Positions 18,139 to 27,031 of a DNA stretch of 64,000 nt are shown piece by piece. Below the pieces are notes generated by a model. It was not told the origin of the DNA, did not search any database, and was given only the letters and a program-made list of their open reading frames with translations. The position numbers and the translations under genes were made by a program. Each line of letters begins with the position of its first letter. Positions within the stretch are counted from its first letter, which is position 1. Source of the DNA: Chlorogloeopsis sp. ULAP01 (lineage in GTDB: Bacteria > Cyanobacteriota > Cyanobacteriia > Cyanobacteriales > Nostocaceae); NCBI RefSeq assembly GCF_030381805.1, contig NZ_JAUDRH010000009.1, positions 248,001 through 312,000 on the forward strand, in the 5' to 3' direction.

Positions 18139-18379
18139 ACTTAATGACGTAAAATTTGAGTTGAAACTAAATTCCTCAGGGTGTATTTCGGTGCTTCCAG
18201 CCAAGCAGCACTGAACGTCCACAGATATTTGGTTAGGGCAAATTAGTGTCCTATGGTGTAGTGCTTATGCGCCCATCATCGGGAAAATGAAATGCACATT
18301 GTTTGGGAAGCTTGAGTCATAATCGGGCAAATACATCGGTGTCCTCTTTTTGGAAATAGCCTGTAAGGACGTTAATTAT

Positions 18380-18763
18380 ATGGAAAACTGGCAAAAGGAT
18401 TTTTGGGAAGTGGTACAAACAGTGGCTGATGAGGTAGAACGTTTCTTCCTGGGGATGAGTGAAATGGTAGACACTGTTTTTGAAATTACAGAAGAAATTA
18501 CCGAACAATTACAAAATACAATTGCCACTGAACTTGACCAGTATGTACAGGACTTATACTGGGAACTCGAAGATGTGGCAGGAGATGATTTAGATGCAGC
18601 TTTCCCTTACCCAGTTGAACCTTCAGCAACACAAAATTCAGCTTGCATTGGTTGTCGTCATTACCACGGTCAAGCTTACGGTGGTAACTTATTAGTATGT
18701 GCAATGCATCCCTATGGGTGGGATGATGAGAACTGCCCAGACTGGGAAGCGGAAGATTTTTAA
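18380..18763 (+). CDS. Conserved cyanobacterial protein with C-terminal Cys motif
   Basis: A 127-residue acidic protein. The N-terminal 75 residues are helical (VVQTVADEVERFFLGMSEMV and onward). The C-terminal part contains CIGCRHYHG, LLVCAMHPYGW and ENCPDWE, that is C-x2-C then C then C with several His, suggesting a metal-binding knuckle. No membrane segment is present. I know this type only as a cyanobacterial protein of unknown function. The ATG is preferred over a TTG ten codons upstream. The 58-bp gap to queF allows co-transcription. Confidence 0.75.
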   Translation: MENWQKDFWEVVQTVADEVERFFLGMSEMVDTVFEITEEITEQLQNTIATELDQYVQDLYWELEDVAGDDLDAAFPYPVEPSATQNSACIGCRHYHGQAYGGNLLVCAMHPYGWDDENCPDWEAEDF

Positions 18764-18820
18764 GTCCGTCTCAGGGTTTTTGACTAATGACGAATAACCA
18801 ATAATTATTGTGAATTTTTT

Positions 18821-19243
18821 ATGAGTAACTCCTCACTTGAAACAGCATCTCAGCCAAACCAAGAAACAAAGTATGGCGAACGCAATATTGCGGAAGGACA
18901 ATTAATTACCTTTCCCAACCCGCGAGTAGGACGCCGCTATAATATTGACATTACTTTGCCGGAATTTACCTGTAAGTGTCCATTTTCTGGCTATCCTGAC
19001 TTTGCCACCATTCACATTACCTATATACCCGATGAAAAAGTGGTGGAATTAAAAGCACTCAAACTTTACATTAACAATTACCGCGATCGCTATATCTCCC
19101 ACGAAGAATCTGCCAACCAAATTTTGGATGACTTTGTCGCCGCTTGCGAACCGCTAGAAGTCACGGTCAAAGCTGATTTTGCACCGCGCGGTAACGTGCA
19201 TACAGTGATTGAAGTGCAACATCTCAAATCAAAGCCTGATTAA
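18821..19243 (+). CDS. queF: preQ1 synthase (NADPH-dependent 7-cyano-7-deazaguanine reductase), YkvM type
   Basis: A 140-residue unimodular QueF. The catalytic Cys53 and Asp60 are in CPFSGYPDFA. The QueF motif is ELKALKLYINNYRDR, and a substrate-binding EPLEVTVKADFAPRG follows. It reduces the nitrile preQ0 to the amine preQ1 in queuosine biosynthesis. The first 20 residues are a variable extension. No preQ1 riboswitch pattern is seen in the short 5' region, and no other que gene is in the window. Confidence 0.96.
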   Translation: MSNSSLETASQPNQETKYGERNIAEGQLITFPNPRVGRRYNIDITLPEFTCKCPFSGYPDFATIHITYIPDEKVVELKALKLYINNYRDRYISHEESANQILDDFVAACEPLEVTVKADFAPRGNVHTVIEVQHLKSKPD

Positions 19244-19350
19244 AACCAGTTTGTACGCTGTTGCTACTGAAATATCACCACAGCTAGCTGAGATAAATGA
19301 TGCGATCGCAGCACTAGTATTGAATATTTGTCAGAACAGAGATAGTAGAA

Positions 19351-21012
19351 ATGACTGATTTTTGGGAAGAATCGCTGACTGAACAGGAGATCTGTTTACT
19401 ACAGCCTTTTGTGACTAATTTGGATCGATCTGTTTTTGGTTTGCGGAATTTGCCAGAAGTAGTCAAAGGTGCATTATTCTCGCGTTATAGCCGTAGTGAT
19501 AAAAGTTTACGCCGTATACTTCTAGATGAATTCATCAAAGAAAGCGAAGCCAGTTTTGCTCAGATTGTCGGTGAAGCAGCCAACAATAATGCCGATCAAT
19601 TAGTAGCAATTCAACAAGCAGAAGCATTTTATGATCGCGTCTTAATTGGATACGGTGATGACTCTGTGGCGGAACTAGGAGGCGCACATATTGCCTGTGA
19701 AGGAATTAGTAATATTGCAGCCAAAGCTCTTGAAGACAGTCGTTTAGGAATTTCTCCTTTGGAGAAGTCAACAAGATATGTGCCGTTTAATCGCAAAATC
19801 AACGGGCGCTATCGCTACCATCGAGAATCGTCGATTATAGCATCAAGCCACGCATCAGTTTATGAAGCAACATTAGATCGTTTATTTGATACTTACACTG
19901 GATTAACTGAGCCTTTGTTAATTTGGGTGCGCTCTTGTACTCCCCAAGATACAACCACCTCTGAACGAGCATACAACAATGCAACCAGAGCTAAAACTTT
20001 AGACTTGTTGCGCGGTTTGCTGCCAATGGCAACTCTGACTAATGTTGGATTGTTTGGTAACGGGCGAGCCTTGGAATATTTACTAGTCAAGCTTGCTGCC
20101 TCACCTCATGAGGAAGTTCGCACACTTGGGATTTCTATGCAGCAAGAGCTAGATCATCTCATCCCTTCATTTGTCAAACGTGCAAAAACTGAACGGGGGG
20201 CTAAGGCTGCGCTCTACTTATCAAAAAATAGTCAACGCACAAAACTGCTGGCAGAAAATCTTCTCAAGACGCGAATAGAGACGCGAGATCTCGCGTCTCT
20301 ACACAAGGAAATTGAGCCTGCACCAACATCCACTGTTCAATTAGTAGAACACGATCCAGATGCTGAGGTAAAGATTATTGCAGCGATTCTTTATTCTCAC
20401 ACTGATTTGACCTTTGAGCAACTCAAAGAATACGTCGCTAGTTTATCAACTACAGAAAGAGTAGAGATTATTAGTACCTATGTGGGTGAACGGGAGTCAC
20501 GCTTTCATCGTCCCGGACGTGCTTTTGAAGAAACATACTATACATTTGATATTTTAGCCGATTTGGGTGCTTATCGAGATTTACATCGACATCGCGTACT
20601 AACACAAGAACGTCAAAGCTACTCTGTACATCACGGATATATAGTTCCACCAGAAATAGAAGCAGCAAAACTAACCCAACCCTATCGAGACGCTTTAGAG
20701 TTTGCAGCCGAAACAACTGAGTTGATTAGCAAAGACTTACCAGACGCTGCACAATATGTTGTACCCTTTGCCTATCGAGTGCGCTGGCGGATGAAGATGA
20801 ATCTGCGTGAAGCCTATCATTTTGTGGAATTACGAAGTTCACGACAAGGGCATCCTTCCTATCGGGCGATCGCTCAAGAAATATATCGGCAAATTGCTGC
20901 TGTTCACCCAGCATTGGTAGCTCATATGCATTTTGTAGACATGAATGATTATGCTTTAGAGCGATTAGCAGCAGAACAGCGAATTGATACAAAATTGCAG
21001 CAACGACAGTAG
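19351..21012 (+). CDS. thyX: FAD-dependent thymidylate synthase, double-length form
   Basis: 553 residues, about twice the length of single-domain ThyX. The ThyX signature R-H-R-x7-S (RHRVLTQERQS) and a strong C-terminal match (FVELRSSRQGHPSYRAIAQE) are in the second half. The first half (SRYSRSDKSLRR ... KSTRYVPFN) looks like a diverged second domain. It converts dUMP to dTMP with methylene-THF, NADPH and FAD. Around residues 308-316 the linker is encoded by a 24-bp perfect palindrome that matches an intergenic repeat, apparently inserted in frame. The dcd gene is convergent with a 5-bp gap and belongs to the same pathway. Confidence 0.92.
   Translation: MTDFWEESLTEQEICLLQPFVTNLDRSVFGLRNLPEVVKGALFSRYSRSDKSLRRILLDEFIKESEASFAQIVGEAANNNADQLVAIQQAEAFYDRVLIGYGDDSVAELGGAHIACEGISNIAAKALEDSRLGISPLEKSTRYVPFNRKINGRYRYHRESSIIASSHASVYEATLDRLFDTYTGLTEPLLIWVRSCTPQDTTTSERAYNNATRAKTLDLLRGLLPMATLTNVGLFGNGRALEYLLVKLAASPHEEVRTLGISMQQELDHLIPSFVKRAKTERGAKAALYLSKNSQRTKLLAENLLKTRIETRDLASLHKEIEPAPTSTVQLVEHDPDAEVKIIAAILYSHTDLTFEQLKEYVASLSTTERVEIISTYVGERESRFHRPGRAFEETYYTFDILADLGAYRDLHRHRVLTQERQSYSVHHGYIVPPEIEAAKLTQPYRDALEFAAETTELISKDLPDAAQYVVPFAYRVRWRMKMNLREAYHFVELRSSRQGHPSYRAIAQEIYRQIAAVHPALVAHMHFVDMNDYALERLAAEQRIDTKLQQRQ
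20277..20300. repeat. In-frame palindromic repeat inside thyX
   Basis: AGAGACGCGAGA followed directly by its perfect reverse complement. A degenerate relative (ACAGACG ... CGCGTCTCTAC) lies at 41564-41588 outside genes. Here it encodes part of the linker between the two ThyX halves without breaking the frame. Confidence 0.85.
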
Positions 21013-21017
21013 AAAGA

Positions 21018-21617
21018 TTAAACTCTAGCTAAGGTAACCTTTTCTGGCTGATCCTGATATTTGCCTTGTCGGGCTTCGTAGCTGATCGCACAAGGTTCGC
21101 CTTCTAAAAATAGTAATTGCACCACACCCTCATTGGCATAGATCCGGCAATCGGCACTAGAAGAATTGGAAAATTCCAAAGTCAAATGACCGCGCCACGC
21201 AGCCTCGGCAGGTGTTAAATTTGCAATAATTCCACAACGAGCGTAAGTACTTTTACCAATACAAATCACCGTTATATTATCTGGCACTTCCAACCTTTCT
21301 AAAGCAACTCCTAATCCATAAGAGTGGGCTGGTAAGATAAAGTAACTGCCATTAGTATCTGTATGTAGTTGAGTTGGTTCGAGATTTTGAGAATTAAAAT
21401 TTTTAGGATCGACTACAGTCCCAGGGATATGACGAAAAATGCGAAATTCGTTTGCTGAAAGGCGGATATCGTAGCCATAGGAAGACAAGCCATAGCTAAT
21501 GACAGGATTAATTCCTAAAGCTGTATTTACTTTCACTTGCCGAACTAAATTTGGCTCAAAAGGCAAAATCATGCCTTTTTCAGCCATTTTGGTAATCCAT
21601 TTATCGTTCTTAATCAC
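21018..21617 (-). CDS. dcd: dCTP deaminase
   Basis: About 199 residues. Visible are YGLSSYGYDIRLS, the central GIIANLTPAEAAWRGHLTLE (containing the catalytic Glu) and CIGKSTYARCG. It deaminates dCTP to dUTP, feeding dUMP to ThyX, whose gene is convergent with it. The start is a GTG (VIKNDKWITKMAEKGMI), which fits the family N-terminus. Another in-frame GTG 15 codons upstream would give 214 residues. The loop KVNTALGINPVISYG is slightly longer than in relatives I know. GTG starts are less common in this window, so the start is tentative. Confidence 0.92.
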   Translation of the reverse strand: MIKNDKWITKMAEKGMILPFEPNLVRQVKVNTALGINPVISYGLSSYGYDIRLSANEFRIFRHIPGTVVDPKNFNSQNLEPTQLHTDTNGSYFILPAHSYGLGVALERLEVPDNITVICIGKSTYARCGIIANLTPAEAAWRGHLTLEFSNSSSADCRIYANEGVVQLLFLEGEPCAISYEARQGKYQDQPEKVTLARV

Positions 21618-21697
21618 TTGCTTGAAATAGAAATTCGTCCAAACCAAATTATCAGAATACACCGAATGTAGCTGATGTGAAAGCAGTAGGATGCATA

Positions 21698-21890
21698 AAA
21701 TAAAAGGGACTAGGGACTGGTGATTAGGTACTGGGTATTGGGAATCGAGGATTATCCTGACAGAGACGCTACGCGTAGACGCGCAAGCGGGGATTGGAGA
21801 CTGGGTACTGGTGATCGGGTAAGTTTTTCCCCTGCTCCCTGCTCCCTTGCTTTTTCCTAGTCCCTAGTCTCTAGTCCCTAGTCCCTTTTA
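21698..21890. repeat. STRR-type repeats with an embedded palindrome
   Basis: The left part has GGGACTA/GGGTACT-like units; the right part has CTAGTCC/CTAGTCT units in tandem. Between them lies a GAGACGCTACGCGTAGACGCGC palindromic segment. The tract separates dcd from the CobO-like gene. Confidence 0.75.
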
Positions 21891-21896
21891 CATCAC

Positions 21897-22433
21897 CTAA
21901 GGTTGATGGCTGCGGCGAATCTCCGTAATTTGATCTGCTAAATCCAGAATTGATTTAGGCATTTCTGATCCTGTGAAGATAATATCAACATGAGCAGGAC
22001 GTTTTGCCAGGAAAGATAAAACTTCTGTTTCGGGAATTAAACCGAAGTTAATCGCCAAGCTTAACTCATCTAATACAACGAGAGAATACTTACCCTCAAA
22101 GACAACTTCTTGTGTGTATTGCCACAACTTTTGCAAGGCTTGAGCTTCAGTATCCTCGATATCGGGTGTATCAATGCAACGAGGTAAATCACAGCGAATC
22201 CAATCCAAATTTTGCCCCAACCGAATCGGATTTTCCTGCCCTTGACGAATCCCTCCTTTGAGAAATTGTACTACTAGCACTGATGTACCCTGACCGGCAA
22301 TTCTCAGTGCTTGAGCCATAACACTAGTAAAAAAATTACGATGTATACTCGTAAAAACTTGTACGAGTCCCTCAACTGCATATGGCAAGCCAAAGGTTAA
22401 ATTTCCACTTGGAGTTTCTAGCTGGGTAACCAT
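21897..22433 (-). CDS. CobO/BtuR-like protein with a lost P-loop
   Basis: A 178-residue protein that aligns by eye along its length with cob(I)yrinic acid a,c-diamide adenosyltransferase: ALRIAGQGTSVLVVQFLKGG near the N-terminus, LVVLDELSLAINFGLI at the Walker B position, and RPAHVDIIFTGSEMPKSILDLAD. However, the N-terminal Walker A (normally GNGKGKTT) reads SIHRNFFT, with no Lys and no Gly pattern. ATP binding in the usual way is therefore unlikely. It may be a regulatory or re-purposed paralogue. No cobalamin genes are adjacent. The gene is divergent to the adenylate-kinase-like gene. Confidence 0.78.
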   Translation of the reverse strand: MVTQLETPSGNLTFGLPYAVEGLVQVFTSIHRNFFTSVMAQALRIAGQGTSVLVVQFLKGGIRQGQENPIRLGQNLDWIRCDLPRCIDTPDIEDTEAQALQKLWQYTQEVVFEGKYSLVVLDELSLAINFGLIPETEVLSFLAKRPAHVDIIFTGSEMPKSILDLADQITEIRRSHQP

Positions 22434-22800
22434 AACATAATGTTTAATAATTTACAAAAACCTAAGTACTATGACTGAGGTATTTTTTGACAAACGTGTT
22501 TGTATGTATAATCAAGCTGTTTTTAGCAGTGTGTAGTTTATCTTGTAATTGCTTTTCTAGTCAAACACTACCTTTGCACCGAAGTCAAGGGTTATTAAGA
22601 GATGCTCGCTCGCGGTATTTATAAAAATGTTAGTAACAAATAACACACATATTCAGAAGTTGAAATTAAAAGAATAAAGCAGGGATGAAGACTATGATAT
22701 TGTGAATATCTTCGTAATTGTCCGGATTGGAAATTTGCTTTTTGTTTTGCAAAACAGAGTTAGACAGTTGTGAAATGGGCAGTATGAGGAGTTAACTGTT
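22434..22800. other. Divergent promoter region
   Basis: 367 bp between the divergently transcribed CobO-like and adenylate-kinase-like genes. It is AT-rich with no open frame of note, RNA gene or repeat recognised, and should hold both promoters. Confidence 0.45.
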
Positions 22801-23349
22801 GTGAGATTGGTGATTTTGGGAGGTTCAGGAGCAGGAAAAAGTACTCAAGCACAAAGGCTTTGCAATCACTTTGATCTTCCTCTGATTTCCACTGGTGAAA
22901 TTTTACGAGAAGCGATCGCTCGCTTGAGCAGTTTGGGTCGAATTGCACGACCATACATAGAAACAGGGGATTTAGTCCCAGACGAAATGATTATTGAATT
23001 TATCCGGACTCGGCTAAAGTTTGCAGATGCTCACCATGGTTGGGTGTTAGAAGGTTATCCCCGTACTTCCTTTCAAGCGGAGGAATTAGATTTTTTATTG
23101 GACAGCTTGGGACAACAGTTAACTTGGGCAGTTTATTTACAAGTACCACAAGCCGTGATGGTCACTCGTGCCTTAGGGCGCTCCCTTCCAGACGATCAAC
23201 CCGAAATTGTGCAACGTCGCGTTGAGTTATTCTATGATCGCACAATTCCCGTTTTGGAATATTACGATCGCCGTCGTCGTCTATTGACTATTAACGGTGA
23301 TCAACCTCCAGAAATAGTGCAGTATAACATTATGAGTTTTCTGTTGTAA
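22801..23349 (+). CDS. Adenylate kinase family protein, short form
   Basis: A 182-residue P-loop kinase. GGSGAGKSTQAQRL is the Walker A motif, TGEILREAI and VLEGYPRTSFQAEELD are NMP-binding and Walker B-region motifs, and GRSLPDDQPEIVQRRVELF stands where a LID would be. The long LID insert is absent, as in short adenylate kinases. It probably phosphorylates an NMP or related small molecule; the genome's main adk is likely elsewhere, usually in the ribosomal protein cluster. The start is GTG. Confidence 0.87.
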   Translation: MRLVILGGSGAGKSTQAQRLCNHFDLPLISTGEILREAIARLSSLGRIARPYIETGDLVPDEMIIEFIRTRLKFADAHHGWVLEGYPRTSFQAEELDFLLDSLGQQLTWAVYLQVPQAVMVTRALGRSLPDDQPEIVQRRVELFYDRTIPVLEYYDRRRRLLTINGDQPPEIVQYNIMSFLL

Positions 23350-23691
23350 GTAGAAGGCAGCTAGGCTGGAGGCAGTGGACAGAAGGAAAAACTTATCTTA
23401 TCTAGTTTCTGGCGATAAGCATTTTACGTTTAATTATGTCCACTATTTAGAAGCATCCTTTGTGGGTGCTAGAGATGTTCTTATCCCTCTATTTTTGTGG
23501 TGATTGTATCCAACACAGGACTGTATATTGTATTAAATTCTATTTAACTTGTATTGCCATTTTGCTCCTCACCTCTAATGAAAGTACAAGTAGATAGAAA
23601 TTCTTACGTAGTTGTTTAAAAATATCTAAACTGTTAGCTGAAAAGGTAACCTGAAGGCAGTATCACATATCAGAAATTTGAGGCTACCCTA
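23350..23691. other. Intergenic spacer, no gene seen
   Basis: 342 bp before rph. No open frame, hairpin terminator or repeat of note except short GGCAGCTAGGCTGGAGGCAG-like runs at the left edge. Confidence 0.4.
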
Positions 23692-24432
23692 ATGGCTTGG
23701 CAGCGTCCAGACAGTCGGCAACCCTACGAACTCCGTCCTGTTAGCTTTGAGCAAAATTTCACTCGCTTTGCTCCCGGTTCTGTTTTGACAATCTGCGGCG
23801 AGACTAAAGTGCTTTGTACCGTGAGTGTAGCTGAGACAGTTCCTAAGTTTCTTGTTGGTACTGGTAAAGGCTGGCTCACTGCTGAATACCGGATGTTACC
23901 AAGTGCAACTGTACAACGGCAAGAACGGGAATTTTTGAAATTATCTGGACGAACTCAAGAAATTCAACGTTTAATTGGACGTAGCTTGCGAGCAGCAGTA
24001 GACTTAAATGCACTCGGAGAACGCACGCTAACTGTAGATGCTGATGTTTTGCAAGCAGATGCCGGCACAAGAACAGCAGCGATCACAGGTGGATTTGTGG
24101 CGTTGGCAAATGCAATTTCCAAATTGTTGCAGCAGGGAGTGCTAGAGCGATCGCCTTTGACTGGACAGGTAGCAGCTATTTCCGTAGGCTTATTAGAAGG
24201 AGAGCCGTTTCTAGACTTGAACTACATCGAAGACGTTGCCGCTAGCGTTGATTTCAATGTTGTCATGAATCAGCATTTGGGAATTATTGAAGTTCAGGGA
24301 ACAGCAGAAGAAGGTAGCTTTAGCCGTAACCAGTTGGATCAGTTATTAAATTTCGCTGAAAAAGGAATTCAGCAATTGTTAATAGCTCAACAACAAGCGA
24401 TCGCTGATTGGGAGCAATTGTATCGAGGGTGA
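23692..24432 (+). CDS. rph: Ribonuclease PH
   Basis: A 246-residue protein of standard length that trims tRNA 3' ends by phosphorolysis. Visible are RPDSRQPYELRPVSFE at the N-terminus, GRTQEIQRLIGRSLRAAVDL, and the conserved LTVDADVLQADAGTRTAAITGG. It ends with a helix rich in Gln. It is a single gene followed by a repeat tract. Confidence 0.96.
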   Translation: MAWQRPDSRQPYELRPVSFEQNFTRFAPGSVLTICGETKVLCTVSVAETVPKFLVGTGKGWLTAEYRMLPSATVQRQEREFLKLSGRTQEIQRLIGRSLRAAVDLNALGERTLTVDADVLQADAGTRTAAITGGFVALANAISKLLQQGVLERSPLTGQVAAISVGLLEGEPFLDLNYIEDVAASVDFNVVMNQHLGIIEVQGTAEEGSFSRNQLDQLLNFAEKGIQQLLIAQQQAIADWEQLYRG

Positions 24433-24449
24433 AAGGAGGAAGAGGACGC

Positions 24450-24536
24450 GGGGACACACCAGACACGGGCACAGGGCAAGGGGCATAGGGCATAGAAAAA
24501 ATCCAATTCCCAATTCCCAATGCCCAATCCCCCATT
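24450..24536. repeat. STRR-type heptanucleotide repeats
   Basis: GGGACAC/GGGCATA-like units followed by TTCCCAA/TGCCCAA units, the same two-sided arrangement (purine run, then pyrimidine run) seen at 7.8 and 17.2 kb. Confidence 0.7.
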
Positions 24537-24718
24537 CTCCTTGTCCTCTTCGCTGAGGTTACTGATGATTTTTATTAAGATTGAGCGATATTGGAGGAAT
24601 TTGTCGTACTAGGCTTGAAGAAACGAAATAGTGACATTAAAAGTTTCAAAAGCTAAACAGACAGAAAGTTATAAGTTCGATATTGTAATGCTGTAAGTCA
24701 CCGTGTGATGAGAAAGCG

Positions 24719-25450
24719 ATGAATAAAAAGGTTGAAGTTTTACCGGATCAAGGAGCGCTGGTAGCACGAGCGCTAGAATTAATCCTCTCAAAAATTAACC
24801 CTGCTATTGAACAACGGGGAATGTTTACTATTGCCCTAGCTGGTGGCAGCACGCCGAAGCCATTATATGAAGCGATCGCCAAGCTTAATCTTCCTTGGGA
24901 TCAGATTCATGTGTTTTGGGGAGATGAGCGCTATGTTCCTGTCGAGCATCCCGATAGTAATGAAGGAATGGCACGCCGTGCATGGTTAGATCAGGTAGAA
25001 ATTCCTGCGGCTAATATTCACTCCATGCCTACTACTGAAAGCGAGCCAGCAATATCTGCGGCGAAACACGAACAACATTTGCAAGAATTTTTTCATTGCT
25101 CACCTGGTGAGTTTCCCGCTTTGGATGTGATTTTGCTGGGAATGGGGGATGATGCCCACACTGCATCTTTGTTTCCTCATACAGAAGCACTCAAAGTTAG
25201 CGATCGCTTAGTCACTGTCGGGAACAAAGATGGCAATCCTCGTATCACCTTCACCTATCCGTTTATTAACGCAGCCCATTGCGTTATTTTTTTAGTGGCT
25301 GGTGCCAACAAAAAACCAGCTCTTGCTCAAGTCTTTGCACCGGAGGCAGATAGCTCAACTTATCCATCTCGCTTAATTCAAAACCAAGGAGAACTTTGGT
25401 GGCTTCTAGACGCAGCAGCAGGTAGCGAGCTAAAAAAAGATGAAGGATAA
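24719..25450 (+). CDS. pgl: 6-phosphogluconolactonase
   Basis: A 243-residue DevB-type Pgl. Visible are IALAGGSTPKPLYEAIA, the signature VFWGDERYVPVEHPDSNEGMA and LLGMGDDAHTASLFPHTEAL. It hydrolyses 6-phosphogluconolactone in the oxidative pentose phosphate pathway, the main NADPH source in the dark and in heterocysts. Its usual partners zwf and opcA are not in the window. The C-terminal tail is slightly longer than minimal. Confidence 0.95.
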   Translation: MNKKVEVLPDQGALVARALELILSKINPAIEQRGMFTIALAGGSTPKPLYEAIAKLNLPWDQIHVFWGDERYVPVEHPDSNEGMARRAWLDQVEIPAANIHSMPTTESEPAISAAKHEQHLQEFFHCSPGEFPALDVILLGMGDDAHTASLFPHTEALKVSDRLVTVGNKDGNPRITFTYPFINAAHCVIFLVAGANKKPALAQVFAPEADSSTYPSRLIQNQGELWWLLDAAAGSELKKDEG

Positions 25451-25603
25451 AGCATAAGGTGTAAATTTTTATTTTTTAACCTTCTGCTTACTGCCTACTG
25501 CCTAGCTATCTATAAAACAGTAATTGTTAAAATCAAAAGCTAGAGTTGCCGCTCTGCTTGTCGGCATAATATTACGATGACTTAGAACAAAAGGCTTATC
25601 ACC

Positions 25604-26446
25604 ATGATCGTCTGCCCTAACTGCAATCATCCCAACCCTGATGGCGCTATCCAATGTGAAGCTTGCTATACCCCGTTACCAGCAACTACGAATTGTCCCA
25701 GTTGTGGGGCAACCGTACAGGCAGATGCTTCTTTCTGCGGACAATGTGGTTATCATTTACGCGTAGGTACAGCAACAGCAGTAGCAGCAACCGTTGCACC
25801 AGACATCCCGGTGGAAGTACAACCCATAATGAACCCCGATCCACTAGTACAGCCGCAACCAATACCAATGAGTGGAACAGCCAGCTATAGTGCTCCTGAC
25901 TCTTCAGGCTTACCACCAACAGCAGTGGCAGTTCCCCCAGAGGCTCAATCTTTCGCTGCTGAAGAAACAAGTCCATCTCCACCTCCAACAGCAGCACCAG
26001 CACCACCACCAGCACCTGAACCTATAGCTGCTGAGGAAGAAAGTCTAGAACCAGCACCACAACCAGAACCATCGTCTCAACCAACCCCAGCACCAGTTGC
26101 CAGAACGCAATTGCAGCAGGTAACAGCACGACTAGTTCATGTCCAAACTGACAGGCAAATTGAATTACCACAAAATCTTTCTGTAATTCATATTGGTAAA
26201 CCTAATGATCGCATACCCCCAGATATAGATGTTTCTGGATTTCCCAACTCAGAAATTGTCTCGCGTATTCATTCCGATATTCGTGTCGAGGGAGATGCTT
26301 ATTACATCGAAGATGTAGGTAGCTCCAATGGCACTTACATCAATAATTTACCGCTATTACCAGGAAATCGGCATCGTTTAAGACCAGGCGATCGCATCAG
26401 TTTGGGTAAGGGAGATATGGTAACATTCCTGTTTCAACTCTTTTAA
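25604..26446 (+). CDS. Double zinc-ribbon and FHA domain protein
   Basis: 280 residues. The N-terminus has two zinc ribbons (CPNCNHPNPDGAIQCEAC and CPSCGATVQADASFCGQCG). A Pro/Ala-rich linker of about 110 residues follows, then a C-terminal FHA domain with SRIHSDI and GSSNGTYINN, the phosphothreonine-binding residues. It probably reads Ser/Thr phosphorylation. The next gene, 22 bp downstream, is another FHA protein and an M50 protease gene follows, suggesting one signalling unit. Confidence 0.93.
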   Translation: MIVCPNCNHPNPDGAIQCEACYTPLPATTNCPSCGATVQADASFCGQCGYHLRVGTATAVAATVAPDIPVEVQPIMNPDPLVQPQPIPMSGTASYSAPDSSGLPPTAVAVPPEAQSFAAEETSPSPPPTAAPAPPPAPEPIAAEEESLEPAPQPEPSSQPTPAPVARTQLQQVTARLVHVQTDRQIELPQNLSVIHIGKPNDRIPPDIDVSGFPNSEIVSRIHSDIRVEGDAYYIEDVGSSNGTYINNLPLLPGNRHRLRPGDRISLGKGDMVTFLFQLF

Positions 26447-26468
26447 GTAGCGGTTATATTAGGGAGGA

Positions 26469-26942
26469 TTGATACAAGCCACTCACGTGATTACACTTAT
26501 CCTCCTACAACCACTGCAATCGATCCCTGCTCAAAATTGGACTTTTGAAGACAACGAACCAGTCATTCGCATCGGGCGATCGGCGGATAACCATGTTGTT
26601 TTATACAGTGCTGTGGTTTCCCGCCATCATATTGAATTGCGAAGATTGCCCAATGGTTGGGAAGTTGTAAGTTTGGGTGCGAATGGAACTTATTTGGATG
26701 GAGAAGCGATTCGACAAGCGCCGATTACTGATGGAGCAATTCTCCGCCTTGCCCGATCTGGGCCTCAAATTCAAATCCGTATAGGAGTTCCCACAGAGGC
26801 GCATCTCCCCGATCCTATGTCGCACAATAGCTCACCTTCTGTGATGAATCAGGAATGGGGAGTAGTAAATGGTGAAAATAATTCCCATCATATCTGGGAA
26901 GTTGCTCCCAAGGTCTCTACACAATTGGAATTGCCAGAATAG
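26469..26942 (+). CDS. FHA domain protein
   Basis: About 157 residues, a single FHA domain: IRIGRSADNHVVL, VVSRHHIELRR and GANGTYLDGE carry the phosphothreonine-binding Arg, Ser, His and Asn. The tail after residue 110 is disordered. The start is unsure. A TTG directly after AGGGAGG gives 157 residues, but the spacing is too short for that site. A GTG at 26487 gives 151 residues with poor spacing the other way. It is 22 bp after the zinc-ribbon FHA gene, hence likely co-transcribed. Confidence 0.87.
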   Translation: MIQATHVITLILLQPLQSIPAQNWTFEDNEPVIRIGRSADNHVVLYSAVVSRHHIELRRLPNGWEVVSLGANGTYLDGEAIRQAPITDGAILRLARSGPQIQIRIGVPTEAHLPDPMSHNSSPSVMNQEWGVVNGENNSHHIWEVAPKVSTQLELPE

Positions 26943-27031
26943 AGTCACTTACCCCTAGAAGCTTTTAGGAGCAGTTAGGATAAATATTAACTGCAATTCC
27001 CGTACAAGGTATTACCTAAGGAACTTGAACC

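Noticed and set aside
18764..18820. preQ1 riboswitch before queF
   Set aside because: Only 57 bp of leader, with no match to the preQ1 aptamer pattern and no clear hairpin plus A-rich tail.
18825..18835. ACTCCTCAC core of the Yfr1 small RNA
   Set aside because: It is within the queF coding sequence and lacks the two flanking hairpins.
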